64,000 bases of DNA, from contig JAKGHH010000007.1 of the NCBI GenBank assembly GCA_022828595.1, positions 62,980,727-63,044,726 on the forward strand. Reading direction: 5' to 3'. The notes under the pieces were generated by a model. It was given only the letters and a program-made list of their open reading frames with translations. It had not been told where the DNA came from and did no database searches. This DNA is from Nelumbo lutea (lineage: Eukaryota > Streptophyta > Magnoliopsida > Proteales > Nelumbonaceae). A program made the translations under genes and the position numbers. This document shows, in pieces, positions 42,857 through 54,109 of the stretch. The stretch's first letter is position 1; each line of letters starts with the position of its first letter.

Positions 42857-44693
42857 AGGGTAAATTTCTTAAACTATCCTTATGGTTTAGATAATTGAGT
42901 AAGTGTATCCTTAGTGTTTGAAAATTGATTGACGCTATCCTATTGTTTCTGACAATTGACTAATACTTCCCTTAATGTTAACATCTCTTAATATTCCATT
43001 AACAAAATGATAAAAAGACTATTTTACTCTTTGGATCTGTTTTTATAATTTGCACAAGAATCAGCCCTTTAGTGATTAAAGGCCAGCGACAGTTTGACGG
43101 AGATTTCAGGCATCAGTCCTCTTAGTCGTTGGAAGCATACTTGCCGATGATGCTCCATCTCTCTCTCTCTCTCTCCATGCCATAACCCCATCGGCGACCA
43201 CCTGCGGACGATGCCCCATCTCTCAGCTCCATTTTCATTTTCATTTTCATTTTTCCATTCCACTCTCTACATTCGAGAGATTCTCTATTCTCGCGCTCCA
43301 CGACTCTGATTCCGATGTTCCATTGATCTAGATTTAGGCCCTGAACTACTCGAACCATCAAACGTCTACCTTTAATTTTCGTGGGCATCTCTTGCCAAAA
43401 TTTTGACCCTCGACTCAAATCCCTCAAAAACACCACGTCGCAACATCCACCTGTGAGGTTTCTCTCCACTTCCTCTTCACTGAGCGAATTGATGTTTCTC
43501 TTGACGTGAAGCTTCCCCTGCAATACAAGCCACCGAGTTTCAATGCCTCTGATCCAAAACAAAGATCTCTAGATCAATGCAAATGATAAAAAAATGGAAC
43601 CCCAAAGGATGCATGTAAGAGTGAATTATAACGTTTTTGATTGGCAATAACATGCTCTGTTGTTGTTGGAACTGGTTGAGAATCGCTGATTTGTGAGATG
43701 GAGAAAAGATCGTTGACGCTACTTGATCTGAATAATGGGGTGAAGCGTTCTTCGAGGTACACTCGGAGATGGTACGACGGGGTTTGGTGAAGGAAATTTT
43801 TGCGGTATTCAACAAACACATGGTGGAGGTATTGGCCATCAGTGTTGCTATAAATGAGTTAGAGCTGAGAGAATGTCAGTGCTGTTGAGAGAATCAAGAT
43901 GGACCTCCTAATCTTATTGTTCTAGTTCTTTTGGAGGGGGTTATCGCTGCCACTAAGGGAGTGGGACGAAAGGGTTGATCTTGACAAGAATGTTGATTTG
44001 GAAACTGACTGATTTGGTATTGACGAGACAGGTTGGAAGAAGATAGAGGGAAGAGATTGGCGTGAATGCAGGTCAAATTCCATTCAGATTGGCGTGAACT
44101 CCGCTGCCGTCGATCTGTCTGGTGGTGCTGCTTATGCATCAATCGCTTCCGTTGTTGGAACGAAGAGAGCCGGGCCATGATTTGCAAAGTTCGAAAACCA
44201 ATGACGATCTGATGTTGACGGAGATGATTGGAGGAAGATAAAGAAAAGATAGAGAGAGGTCGGAGGAGGAAGGGGTCGAGGGCAATATTGGGCTTTAAAA
44301 AAATTTAAACGATGACGTAGTATCACGTGGTATCACGTGTATATGAATTTTGAGGAAATATTAACATATGCTAACAATAACGATAGAACAATTGTTAAAA
44401 ACAATAAAGATAGCATCAGTCAATTTTCAAACAGTAAAGTTACATTTAATCAATTAACTAAACGATTAACACGCCCTCCCTCTAATAGAATTGTTACCTC
44501 CACCCCAGTCAGTACTAGCGAGGAGTTTAAAGAGCGTGACATCATCAATTTCTGTTATGTTTTTAACGTCACACTAACGGGGTAAGTAAATATAATTTAC
44601 CCCCAAACATGAGGGGCAATTTTTGGAGAGGTCAAAATTCAAAACAGGTTTAAGTAATATCAAAACTTCGGGAGAGGTTTAAGTAATTTCCCT
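42857..44693. mobile_element. MULE-like non-autonomous element, ~1.84 kb, with unexplained interior
   Basis: The left end AGGGTAAATTTCTTAAAC and the right end GTTTAAGTAATTTCCCT are inverted repeats. Subterminal blocks also mirror each other: 'gaaaattgattgacgctatc' on the left and 'gatagcatcagtcaattttc' on the right. Long degenerate terminal repeats of this AGGG(T)AAATT type are common in plant Mutator-like elements. I could not see the expected 9-bp target duplication. The interior (43085-44330) is GC-richer than its surroundings and has open minus-strand frames of unknown origin, possibly captured host DNA. Confidence 0.55.
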
Positions 44694-45141
44694 TAAAATG
44701 AATGAGCAACGTCAGCGTCGCTTTTTGGCTTTTGCTCATACAAGAGTGAAGACGACCCTGCTTAGCATTTTCCTTCGCCTCTAAGCATGCAGAGTAGCAC
44801 TGTAGCAGTTGTAAAGTAGAGTGTAGAGATACTTTGCTTAGAGTCTTTGCTCTTCATATTCGTCTACTGTAGTCCATCTCAGTCCAATCAAACTTTCGAA
44901 AAAGAAACTTTTATTTTTCGATTAAAGTTGACTCATGGATGAATCAATGAGCCTGTAGACCAAGGTTTCCTCGATTGTCTAAAAGTCTAACAGACAGATA
45001 CACACACACTCATAGCTCATTCTCTCTCTCTCTCTCTCTTTGTGCTTTTGTAATTTTGTTGTTGGGTTGGTGTGAATTTGCTCGCCTGTTCGCATTTCTC
45101 GTTCTTATCTTCAGCTAAGCGTCCGATCAGCACCAGGGAGA
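44694..45141 (+). promoter_or_regulatory. Likely promoter and 5' UTR of the gene at 45142
   Basis: The 450 bp between the MULE end and the ATG contains a (CT)n tract at 45022-45041, typical of plant promoters and 5' leaders, and 'cacacacact' just before it. No clear TATA box is seen, fitting a (CT)n-type core promoter. The transcription start is not determined. Confidence 0.45.
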
Positions 45142-47047
45142 ATGATGTCTGCGTTCTTGACTTCAAGACTTGTCTATGCGATTTTAGTATCATCCGCGGC
45201 TTTGGGCGTCCGATCGTCGATGAAAGACTGGGAGTTCAACTTCAACGTCCCAGGTGAACAATTGATCTCTCTCTTGGGATTTTAATGTTGAGTTGGGTGA
45301 ATTTACTCTAAAAACTCGGTTGTTATGTTTAAGTATTCTCTTCCGACTTGAAGATGATGTTTGTTCGATCAAACTCTGGTCTTTACTAGAATCTTGGTTG
45401 ATAGGTTTTAGACAAAAATACTTAAAATTTTCCTCACTTTCGTCTAATCCTCGAACATCCCTTGGGAGATTATTCAATGGTTGATCCAGAAAATTCACTT
45501 ATGCATGAGTAGCTACATTTCGAGATGGATTTTGTACCCGAGGCGACTGTATATGCTCTCGGCCCCTAAAACAAGGTTGCTTTGTTTCCAGACTTAGCTT
45601 GAGGAACGAATCCATGATGACTGGCGCGGATGTCGATGGATGTTAGTAGTAGATGGGATACACTGATCAAAAACAAAATAAAAGTTAGTGAATTTGGATA
45701 GAGCTCCAGCATCCGTCACGATGCTCTGCTTGTAGAGTTTCACTTTCACCTCTTTTCTGGTTGATGTTTTGGAAAGAAAGCCCCACTATCAGACAGCCCT
45801 CCATCGTAGGACCTTCTCTTCTTACTTGAAGAGTAGAGAGAAAATTTCATGGAAAAGGAAAAAGAGATACAACAGAAGATGATAAGATATCATCCGAAAG
45901 GAGAACACAACTAATGGACCCAACAAGCAAACGTCAAGACCCCTTACCCTTAACAACACCGAAAAAACAAACACCCCTTCTCTCTCTGGTTAATCCTCCG
46001 TTGTATTTCCAGCAGACTAGAACGTTGCCAATACGGATCTGAATCTATATTAGTAGAATTTCAGGTGATTAAGAAGGCTGTTTGTTGATTGATCAGAGGG
46101 TGCTAAATGCAATTCAAATGTCCCTAGTGGGCTGATGGAGTGACCTTGTATGGTTGTATGAGGTATAATATGTTAATGAGTACTGCCTCTTAAAATTTAT
46201 ACAACGTTTCTACTCTCTGCCCCATGGAACATTTCTTGCCTTGTTGACATCTTAAGTTTTGTGAACCCAGTGAAATGATCAGAATTCAGAAATCAGAAAA
46301 CAAATAGGAATGGTTGCGCCTGTGAGTATAGATCTCAGTAATTTAACAAATGGGTGGGCCAAAGACTGATCCAACCAAATCCAGCCCAACTTGAATAATA
46401 AACACCATTACCATTTACAAATCGTTTTTGGAAATAAGACCAACCAATGTATCTGTTCATATGCATTAGAGTAACATAATAAGTGATGCGAATCTTCTTA
46501 TAATACCAACCATGTAATTGAATAACTAAAAAATGGAAAAGAAAAGCAGCATTTGACACATTTTATATACATACTTTCACACAGACACATATATTCTAAT
46601 CGATAAATGCTCAGTTGACAGAAAAATCTTTTATTTATTTTTTTAATATTCCTGAATGGTTTTCTCACAGCTTTTTCTGGTTAATTAAGGTTGGAAATGT
46701 GAAAGGGGAACAGGAGATTGTGAGGAAGGTTCAGGATCGGAAAAGAACACTAACAAAAGCGATAAGAATGAAGGTGTTGATAATGTTGAAAATGATTCCA
46801 CAGTGCAGGAGAAGAAAAATAAAATTTATGAGCTTCTACAAAAATACAATCACCGTGTTGCAAGGAAAAATCAGGTACTGCTATTGATTGCTATTGACTC
46901 TCATCAATTCATTAATCAGATTATAAGTTGGATATGAATGGATTGAATTGGTCATAGTTTGATTCTCTTTCTTCTTGTGGTCTAATGATGGAATACCATT
47001 CTTTTATTTAGCCACAGCAATCACCAGAATCACCAGAACCAGTAGAG
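45142..47047 (+). CDS. Unrecognised host gene, first three exons (incomplete)
   Basis: Exon 1 (45142-45253) starts MMSAFLTSRLVYAILVSSAA, an N-terminal hydrophobic segment (signal peptide, anchor or targeting helix), followed by SSMKDWEFNFNVP; donor CAG|GTGAAC. Exon 2 (46690-46874) uses an acceptor TTAATTAAG and joins in frame: GWKCERGTGDCEEGS, an Asn/Glu/Asp/Lys-rich low-complexity part, then EKKNKIYELLQKYNHRVARK; donor CAG|GTACTG. Exon 3 (47012-47047) has acceptor TTTATTTAG and encodes PQQSPESPEPVE; donor GAG|GTGAGA. Phases agree at both junctions and each exon is open, which is unlikely by chance. I do not recognise the family. Introns are 1436 and 137 bp. The remaining exons are not found; a CACTA-like end lies 150 bp into the next intron, and large insertions follow. 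Confidence 0.6.
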
Positions 47048-47196
47048 GTGAGATCTTGTTAACTAATCAATTACTTCTTTTTTTTTTTATGTAGATAGGG
47101 AAGTGTTATGTGGACACCTTGTCTTTTATACAATGAGTTTGATATAGTATTAATGAGATCCACCAAAGAGAAATTTATCTTTACTAAATAGGGGAT

Positions 47197-47600
47197 CACT
47201 ACTAAAAAAATCACCTAGAGAGACAATTAAAAATGCCCCTAAAAAGAATAAGAGGCACTCAGGTGATTGCCTCTAAATGTTATAAAGGCACTTGACTTAT
47301 AATTAGAAGTACATCTGATAAGTGCCTCCAAAAATGAGATATTGAGGCACATAATCTTGCTTCTAAAACACTGGCGCTAAAAGCATTTTACAGAGGCATT
47401 TATGAATGCCACCAAATATAAATTTTTAGGGGCATTTTAATTAAATTTTAGGCAAATTTATTTGCCTTTAAAAGTAATTTTAAGAATCCTATTTAAACTT
47501 TATAACAACACTTAAAACTGCCACTAAAGTATTATTTGATCTTATTTAGAAACACTTGTGATTGCCTCTAAATATCATTTATTTGTGTTTTGAAAAGCTA
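47197..47600. mobile_element. CACTA-like transposon end with palindromic subterminal repeats
   Basis: It begins CACTACTAAAAAAATCACC, the terminal signature of CACTA elements. Repeated 'gaggca(c/t)tt' and 'aagtgcctc/gattgcctct' words in both orientations follow to about 47580, as in subterminal regions that bind the transposase. No matching right end ('...ttagtagtg') was found, so it may be truncated. Confidence 0.6.
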
Positions 47601-48300
47601 TTTTATCATATGCAAAGCTTATATAAACCTATTTACAAACATTTAATTTGCTATATCTAAAACAATTCATTCACTCTATTGAAAGATAATTGTTTCTGAA
47701 TATTATTTCATATTGATTGATACAAATTCAAAGAGAAAAGAACAATCCATCTACAAAAAAAAAAGTATGGAATAAAAAATGCAAAAAACAATTCACTTCC
47801 TACTCTAAGAAAAGAAAAAATGTATTTCATCTCAACACCATCTACATTCTCTTTCGTCTACAATCTGCAAGAAAAAAATAATATAACAAGAAAAAAACAA
47901 AAAGTAGTCAAATTAGTAACTATAATTTTTCAAAAGCAAAAGATCTTTAACCATCTAATCACATATATATTGCATGATTCTTCTTACCTAAAAATCAACC
48001 TTTGGAAGGTAGTCTATTCCTAGTCTTGCATCAAAACCTTAAATCCATACCCTAGCATATGTCAAAGTAACTTTCCATACCTTGTAGTTAAAACTTGAAC
48101 CCAAAACTTATAAACCACGAATCTTACTTAAAAAAGGGCACTTTGGGGGTTATCTCTGAGAACAACTCCATCTTCAACTTATTAGAATTAAATAAACAGA
48201 ATACCAACCAAAATACCTAATGTCCCAAAGCCTCAATTATTGATTAATAAAAGATTATGTAATTGCCATGTTCAAGAAACTTGATATCTTCTATATATAT

Positions 48301-48344
<44 letters not shown>

Positions 48345-49585
48345 CCTTCCAGCAGGTTGGTTAATTAGCTCCTAGAAGATGGCTGCGTAGCTTTACATTG
48401 TACAGTTCCAGAAAAAAGGGAACCAAGCAACAGGTTGTTTAGCTTCTAGAAGTATATTCCAGCCTATTGAATGGGATGAAGATAGCCAAACTTATAATGA
48501 ATTGCCGAGGATATTACTACTGGGGTAAAAAGAGAAGCAAAACTTTCCCTCTGATTGTCTGTTAAATCAAACTTGATCAGCATTAAGGCTGAGAATAGAT
48601 ATTTGCCCCTACCCTACCCTTAAGAACTGGCTTAACAATATCCCAATATCATGATATCATTCATCAAGAGCTAGGAAGCCCAGGTGGCCAGATCTACATT
48701 GCCGCTTAAGGAGTGATTGGTCCTATAGCAGAATGATATATATAATTCAACTCAACTCCATTATTAAATTATATATGGGTTTCAAACCATTATTAAATTA
48801 TATAAACAGATGGCCAAATCACACCACCTTGTTGCCTAGTGGCGGAATTTTTTTACCAAGAAACCATGAATTCTAGAGTAACTCCCTAGGTTCCAAGCAA
48901 CCAGCAACCATCTTTCATTGATGGTTATCTATAACCTTCATAATAAGGTATAAGCTAAATATTAAAACATAGAAAATCAACATATTGGCACAGTATTGGC
49001 AGTATTGTATCCAAGAAACAAGCCTTTGCTATGGGCGGTTCTTAAGAGTAATAAATTTGGGAATTTGAAGAGGATAACATTTGTACATGACTTGAGGAAA
49101 AGGCCAATATAAGGTGGATTATAGGTATGGAGAATGGGGCATTGACATTGACATGGATGGACTAGAGATACCATGCAGGTGACATTTTGTGGATTGAGTT
49201 GAGTACCAACACATGGCACCAAACACATTAACTTCTTCTTTACATCAGAAGAGAAATTCCCACAAGATCTTATTACTGTGGGTCCATTACGTATCTTTCC
49301 TTCCCCCTTGCCTGTCACGTGCTAATGTGTACTTGGCACTAGACGACCATCATTTGATGGTGTGGACCAATTGATCTCACAGACCAAATGTGATCCAATC
49401 AAATGACACAAACAATCCCATCATATGAATGCCTAAAATGGGTAAGATCAGATGATTAGAAAATTAATTCTATATACACATTATTGGATGACTGCGATAT
49501 ACATCATCTGATGGGCATATTCCTGGATGAACTTTTCTTTTCTTTTCACTTTTAGGGGAAAAAAGAATTGTATTTAGATGGGATA
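47601..49585. other. AT-rich DNA with microsatellite; possible intron continuation
   Basis: No exon or ORF with recognisable content is seen. 48290-48343 is (AT)n. 48750-48800 has 'ccattattaaattatat' twice. If the gene at 45 kb continues, this would be intron. Confidence 0.4.
48290..48343. repeat. (AT)n microsatellite
   Basis: About 50 bp of nearly pure AT dinucleotide repeat. Confidence 0.95.
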
Positions 49586-49599
49586 TTATATTTATATTT

Positions 49600-50762
49600 T
49601 TTTGAGAAAATTTAACCAAGATTTATTGAGAATAAAAGGGGGGGGGACAAGAGGAGATATACAAAACAGGGGGGAACCCCTGCAAGTTACAAAGGAGGAA
49701 GCTTGTCGCTATATAGATGCTCCAAGTACTCACCAAATTTAGCTAGCCCATCTCTAGTATGATTGTATTCCCTAGGAATCCAAACTAAGTTAACATTCAA
49801 TCCATCCAAAGAATCCCAAGCTTCAGTCAGATAGTGATAAAGTCTCCAAGGGCCCCTTTTTTTGTCTCTTAACCATTTTATTGTATTTGCTGAATCACCT
49901 GCAATGATCAAATTCTGAATACCCAAATTCTTAATTATCCTGATTCCGGTGAGAGCAGCCATCACTGCAGCCTTTGTGGAGTCGACCCAACCGATTAGGC
50001 CACTAAAAGTCCAGCAGATATTGCCCCTTTCATCCCTTTCTGTACCACCAATACCTGCAAAGCCTGGATTGCCTAAGGCACAACTGTCAAAATTAAGGGT
50101 TTTCACACCTTCACCGATGGAAATAGGATGCCTCAAGGGAGTTTGCTGAGGATGAGGCAGAAACAGAAAGGGTTGAATATTTCTGATAATATCATTGACT
50201 GAAAGTCCTTTAAATAGATCTGAATTCACCAACCAAAGGATGCAAACATAGGTAATATCTGAGATTAACTCCTCCAAGGTTCTTCTTTTATTGTCAAAGA
50301 TAGGGAGTTTCTTTCATCCCAAATGCCCCACATTACTGCATGAGGCACTGATTGCCAAAAGACTTTACCCCTTTTGCTAAGCCCTATTCCTTGCCATTGG
50401 TTCAAGTTGTCCATAATGTGTTTTGGAAAAGCCCAGCTGTACCCTGCCATATTCAAGAAATGGGACCATATCCTTTCAGTGAAGCTGCAATGAAGAAGAA
50501 TGTGATCTGCAAATTCACCCTCACTGAGACATAAAATACAAACATGAGGAGAAATGGAGCGTCTTCCCAAAAGCATTTTCTGAAGGCGATCACAGGTATT
50601 AACTTTCTGGAGACAGGTTTCCCATACAAAGAAGCAAATTCTTGAGGGGATGCGGCTGCACCAAATTTTCTTGTAAGGAAAAGAGGGATGCTGATCTTCA
50701 GCAGTCAAAGCCCTGAAGAGAATATAAAGTTAATACCTGCTGAAGATCAGCACCAAATTTTC
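49600..50762 (-). mobile_element. 5'-truncated L1-type LINE with 14-bp target duplication
   Basis: The flanks 'ttatatttatattt' at 49586-49599 and 50763-50776 are identical, a target-site duplication. On the minus strand the insertion ends with an AATAAA-containing 3' region and a short A-run at the left edge. The 5' edge holds a fold-back rearrangement (50689-50764). The content is the tail of an L1 ORF2: zinc-finger reverse transcriptase-associated domain and RNase H. Confidence 0.82.
49687..50709 (-). pseudogene. L1 ORF2 C-terminus: zf-RVT domain and RNase H, frameshifted
   Basis: The first frame (50708-50265) shows KIWCSRIPSRICFFVWETCL, the CILC...DHILLHC zinc-binding region of zf-RVT (PF13966), and RIWSHFLNMAG. 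A frameshift at ~50275 leads to the second frame (50277-49687) with plant-type RNase H (PF13456): FDSCALGNPGFAGIGG (first Asp), AVMAALTGIRI, IIAGDSANTI (Asp) and YNHTRDGLAKFGE (last Asp). The Glu of the active-site set is not obvious (TKAAVMAAL instead of AE..A). It ends with a normal stop after KLPPL. Confidence 0.88.
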
Positions 50763-50764
50763 TT
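50689..50764. repeat. 16-bp inverted repeat and 15-bp direct repeat at the LINE 5' junction
   Basis: TGCTGATCTTCAGCAG (50689-50704) and CTGCTGAAGATCAGCA (50737-50752) are perfect inverse complements. GCACCAAATTTTCTT occurs at 50658-50672 and again at 50750-50764. This is a scrambled LINE 5' end. Confidence 0.92.
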
Positions 50765-51333
50765 ATATTTATATTTATATATTAACAAAAAGGTACCCCA
50801 TATGCAAAACTGTATTCTAATTAAAAGAATATATAGATTCTTATTGGTTCAAATATAAAGGAAAAGGGAGTTCTGTTTCAACTTTATGTCATTCATTCAG
50901 GATAATTCCAGCCCAAAGAGAAGGGAACTGATTCTGGGTTTATTAGGCCTGGACTGTAGAAAGGGTACACCACAGTCTTCACTCTTTAATTCAAACTAAA
51001 ATCCTTTTCAACTTCCAAAGATTTTGGCGGCAAGAATGATTTCAGCTCATTTAGATTTTAGACAAATTTTCTCTGCGTACTAGAGAATCCAACCTCCAAT
51101 TTTTCTCAGCTACTCAAGTTCAAAACCCTTGTTTCATCCTCTGCAGTAGGGGTGGTGGGAACTGGGGATAAAGATGATGGGGGCAGATCCAAGCAGTTGA
51201 TCTATTCAGAGGCCTACTCTTGGGTTCCATGGATTGTTTGGTCTTTGCAGATTTTCTTCATTCTAGAAACCTCCAGCAACCAAATTCTGGGTTTTTGGAC
51301 CTTTGGGCACTGAATTTAGGTAAAGTTCAAGAA

Positions 51334-51490
51334 AGAAAATTTGTATAACAGAGGGTGAGTACCCTTTCTTCAAACACAGGGATATTCATCAAACAAGAGC
51401 CCCAACCAAGTTGCATTAATTCTTCCAGCTTTTAAGAAAATTTGTATAACAGAAAGGGTGAATACCCTTTCATCAAACACAGCGATATTC
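51334..51490 (+). repeat. ~100-bp direct duplication
   Basis: 'agaaaatttgtataacag', then 'gggtgagtaccctttc' and 'tcaaacacagggatattca' at 51334-51388 recur at 51434-51490 with small changes. Confidence 0.8.
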
Positions 51491-51795
51491 AAGATATATA
51501 TAAAAAATAAAAAGCAGTAAAACTTCTGTTGATAACAAATACCAGACAAAGAAAGAAAATGTGGTTAGTCAACTGATGCAGAGTATCAGCCTGTGATGCT
51601 CCAAAATAATCAATTGCAGCCCATCTAACCTCCAAGTACCCCATGTTATCTTTGGTTTTATTTTTAAACAGCCCCTTTTAGGTGCCAATTCAGGTTTTTT
51701 ATTAAAAAAGTTATTTTGTCAATTTAGGAGTCTTCTTATAAGAGTTATTTGTCAGTTTAGAATTCCTACAATAAGAGTTAGTTTCAGTTTAAGAG

Positions 51796-51865
51796 TCTTT
51801 CTAATATTGGTTTCCTAATTGTTTTCCAAGTCTTTCTAATATTGGTTTCCTAATTGTTTTCCAAG
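51796..51865 (+). repeat. Exact 35-bp tandem duplication
   Basis: A 35-bp unit beginning TCTTTCTAATATTGG and ending TTTTCCAAG is present twice without a gap (51796-51830, 51831-51865). Identity suggests a recent event. Confidence 0.92.
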
Positions 51866-52181
51866 TCTAAGTATGGTAAGGTCTATTTAAGACAGAAAAA
51901 AGTAATAAAGACAATTTTTTTTTTTACTTTTTTTCCTGCACAAAACCAGAGTTTATCAGCCATGGTTTGTGTTAGATTCTTCAGAACCTAGCTGGTTTGA
52001 CACTTCTAGAACTCATCCCTTTCTTCCCTCAACAGGTAGTTTAGGGACTGCTTGGTGGTTTTTTTTTTTTTTGATGAATGACTGCTTGGTGGATTTCTAA
52101 TATTTAATGTTATCAATAAGATAGGGTGCACTCTTATAATTCTCATCATCTGTGAATTGTTTGGTGCAATCACATTCCCTC

Positions 52182-52484
52182 TGTTGAAGTTCGAGCTGCC
52201 CTAGAGTTCTGTTATGTTTGTTGACTGAAAAGTAAAGTAAACAGCAATAAATAGGAGAGGAAAGGAGAAGGAAGAAAGAGGAAGAAGGAGAGAAAAGGTC
52301 TGGTTCGAATTAGAGAAAAGTCATCTCCTAATTTCGGCCAGACCTATTATTATATTATTAATTTAGTGGAAAAGACTTAAGTGCCCTTATTTAAGTAAGA
52401 GGCACTCGAACTAACATAACAGTACACATCATCATTCTCAACAGGTGCAAAGACCGAAATACCCCTTCACTAACACCACTAACA
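52182..52484 (-). repeat. 3' LTR (left) of the complete copia
   Basis: Plus-strand ends are TGTTGAAG...CACTAACA, so the minus-strand LTR also starts TGTTAG and ends CAACA. It is followed on the right by the complement of the polypurine tract. Confidence 0.95.
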
Positions 52485-52500
52485 CTCCCCCTCAAGCTGG
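52485..52500 (-). other. Polypurine tract of the complete copia
   Basis: Minus-strand CCAGCTTGAGGGGGAG abuts the 3' LTR. Confidence 0.9.
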
Positions 52501-53099
52501 TGAGTATATATCATATAATCCCAGCTTGTTACATATGTAGTCCACTCTCCCCCGACTCAAACCTTTTGTAAATAGGTCTGCCCACTGGTTTCCCATACTA
52601 ACATGTGCAGTCTCTATCACTCCATTCAGCACCTTCTCTCTCACAAATGACACAACTTTGATGTGCTTGGTTCTTTCATGAAACACCGGATTGGAAGAGA
52701 TATGAACCGCTGCCTGATTGTCACAATAAAGCTTCATTGGAGTACTGATGTCATATCCTATCTCCTGTAAAAGATTCCTTAGCCACACTAATTCACAAGT
52801 AGTATGTGCCATGGCCCTATATTCTGCTTCTGCACTGCTTCTTGCCACAACTGTTTGCTTCTTACTTTTCCATGTTACTAGGTTACCCCCAGAAAGGTGC
52901 AATAGCCTGTGGTAGATTGTTTATCAGACATAGAACCTGCCCAATCGGCATCAGTGTATTCTTCTATTTCCAGTTTTCCGCCACTTTTGTATAGCAAACC
53001 ACGGCCAGGAGCTCCTTTCAAATACCTCACAATCCTTAGCACTGCATTCCAATGAGGGACCAAAGGTTTCTGCATGAATTGACTCACCACACTAACCAC
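52492..53099 (-). pseudogene. Copia RNase H (complete element)
   Basis: Minus-strand frames: MQKPLVPHWNAVLRIVRYLK, EIEEYTDADWAGSMSDKQST, then one frameshift at ~52890. GGNLVTWKSKKQTVVARSSA, EAEYRAMAHTTCELVWL, YCDNQAAVHISSNPVFHERT and QWADLFTKGL follow, ending YDIYSPA-stop. All catalytic motif positions (DADW, AEY, CDN) are present. It follows RT in the same polyprotein. Confidence 0.92.
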
Positions 53100-53139
53100 A
53101 AATGAAATATCTGGCCGAGTAATGGTTAGATAGTTTAGT

Positions 53140-54100
53140 TTGCCTACAAATCGTCAGTATCAGCCAGATTCTTCAAATACTTCACCCATATCACTGCTCA
53201 GCCTCGTATTTCTTTCCATAGGTGTCTCAGTTGGTTTTGTACCTAGCAACCCTGTTTCTTCCAATAAATCAAGCACATGTTTCCTCTGACACAAATTAAT
53301 GCCATGCTTAGATCTTGCTACCTCTATGCCCCAAAAGTATTTCAACTTGCCAAAGTCCTTTGTCTGAAAGTGTTCCTATAGGAATGCCTTCAATCTGTCA
53401 ATGCCCATTTTATCATTCCTAGTCACAACGATATCATCCACATACACCACCAATATTATATTGCCTGTTGAAGAGTCAAGACTGAAGACATAATGATCAA
53501 CTTGGCACTGTTTCATACCAAACTTCTTGACCACCTCACTGAACCTACCAAACCATGCTCGAGGAGACTGTTTAAGTCCATATATAGCCTTCTTAAGTCT
53601 GCATACCTTACCATCCTCCCTCTGAGCAACAAACCCTGGTGGTTGCTCCATGTAGACCTCATCGAGCAAATCACCATGCAAAAATGCATTTTTGATATCT
53701 ACCTGATGTAGAGGCCAATCATACATAGCTGCAGGGGAGATGACGACACGAACTGACCCTATCTTAGCAACCGGGGAGAATGTCTCTGTGTAGTCAATGC
53801 CATAGGTTTGGGAGTACCCTTTGGCAACCAGCCGCGTCTTCAGGCGCTCAACACGACCATCTGGCAAGTACTTAACAGTATACACCCACTTACAACCGAC
53901 AGCCTGCTTCCCAGGAGGAAGAGCGGTGAGGTCCCAGGTGTGATTATGATGGAGGGCTGAGAGCTCTTCTTCCATAGCAACACCACTCTGAAGAGGTAAG
54001 GGCTTCCTAGACATTCTTAGGTACAACCACGAAGGATAACAAAGAGATGAACTGGCGATGGGAGGTGGAGAGGTGAGTAAGTGAAACAAAATTGGAAATA
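53140..54100 (-). pseudogene. Copia reverse transcriptase (complete element)
   Basis: The minus-strand open frame 54100-53376 has MEEELSALHHNHTWDL, VGCKWVYTVKYLPDG, LVAKGYSQTYGIDYTETFSP, VDIKNAFLHGDLLDEVYMEQ, AIYGLKQSPRAWFGRF and the catalytic box VVYVDDIVVT. A stop after RLKAFL at 53376 and a frame change precede KLKYFWGIEVARSKHGINLC and LDLLEETGLLGTKPTETPM. RT catalytic residues are intact, and the lesions are few. Confidence 0.93.
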
Positions 54101-54109
54101 GGGTGAAGG

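Larger units (their letters stand above)
50777..52176. other. Non-coding DNA with small duplications and an LTR-like segment
   Basis: No gene is supported. 51334-51490 contains a ~100-bp duplicated block. 51670-51935 resembles a copia LTR (tandem 'agagttattttgtcagttta/aggagtctt' words, 'tctatttaagac' TATA-like at 51878, T-run and C/T leader), without clear ends. Confidence 0.45.

Noticed and set aside
43122..43562. 146-codon minus-strand ORF inside the MULE-like element
   Set aside because: Repeated Met-Lys and Glu-Arg runs come from simple (TTTTCA)n and (CT)n DNA; the rest shows no family signal. Mentioned only as possible captured DNA.
48977..49318. 113-codon minus-strand ORF
   Set aside because: No domain, no signal peptide, no conserved motif; consistent with chance in intron-like DNA.
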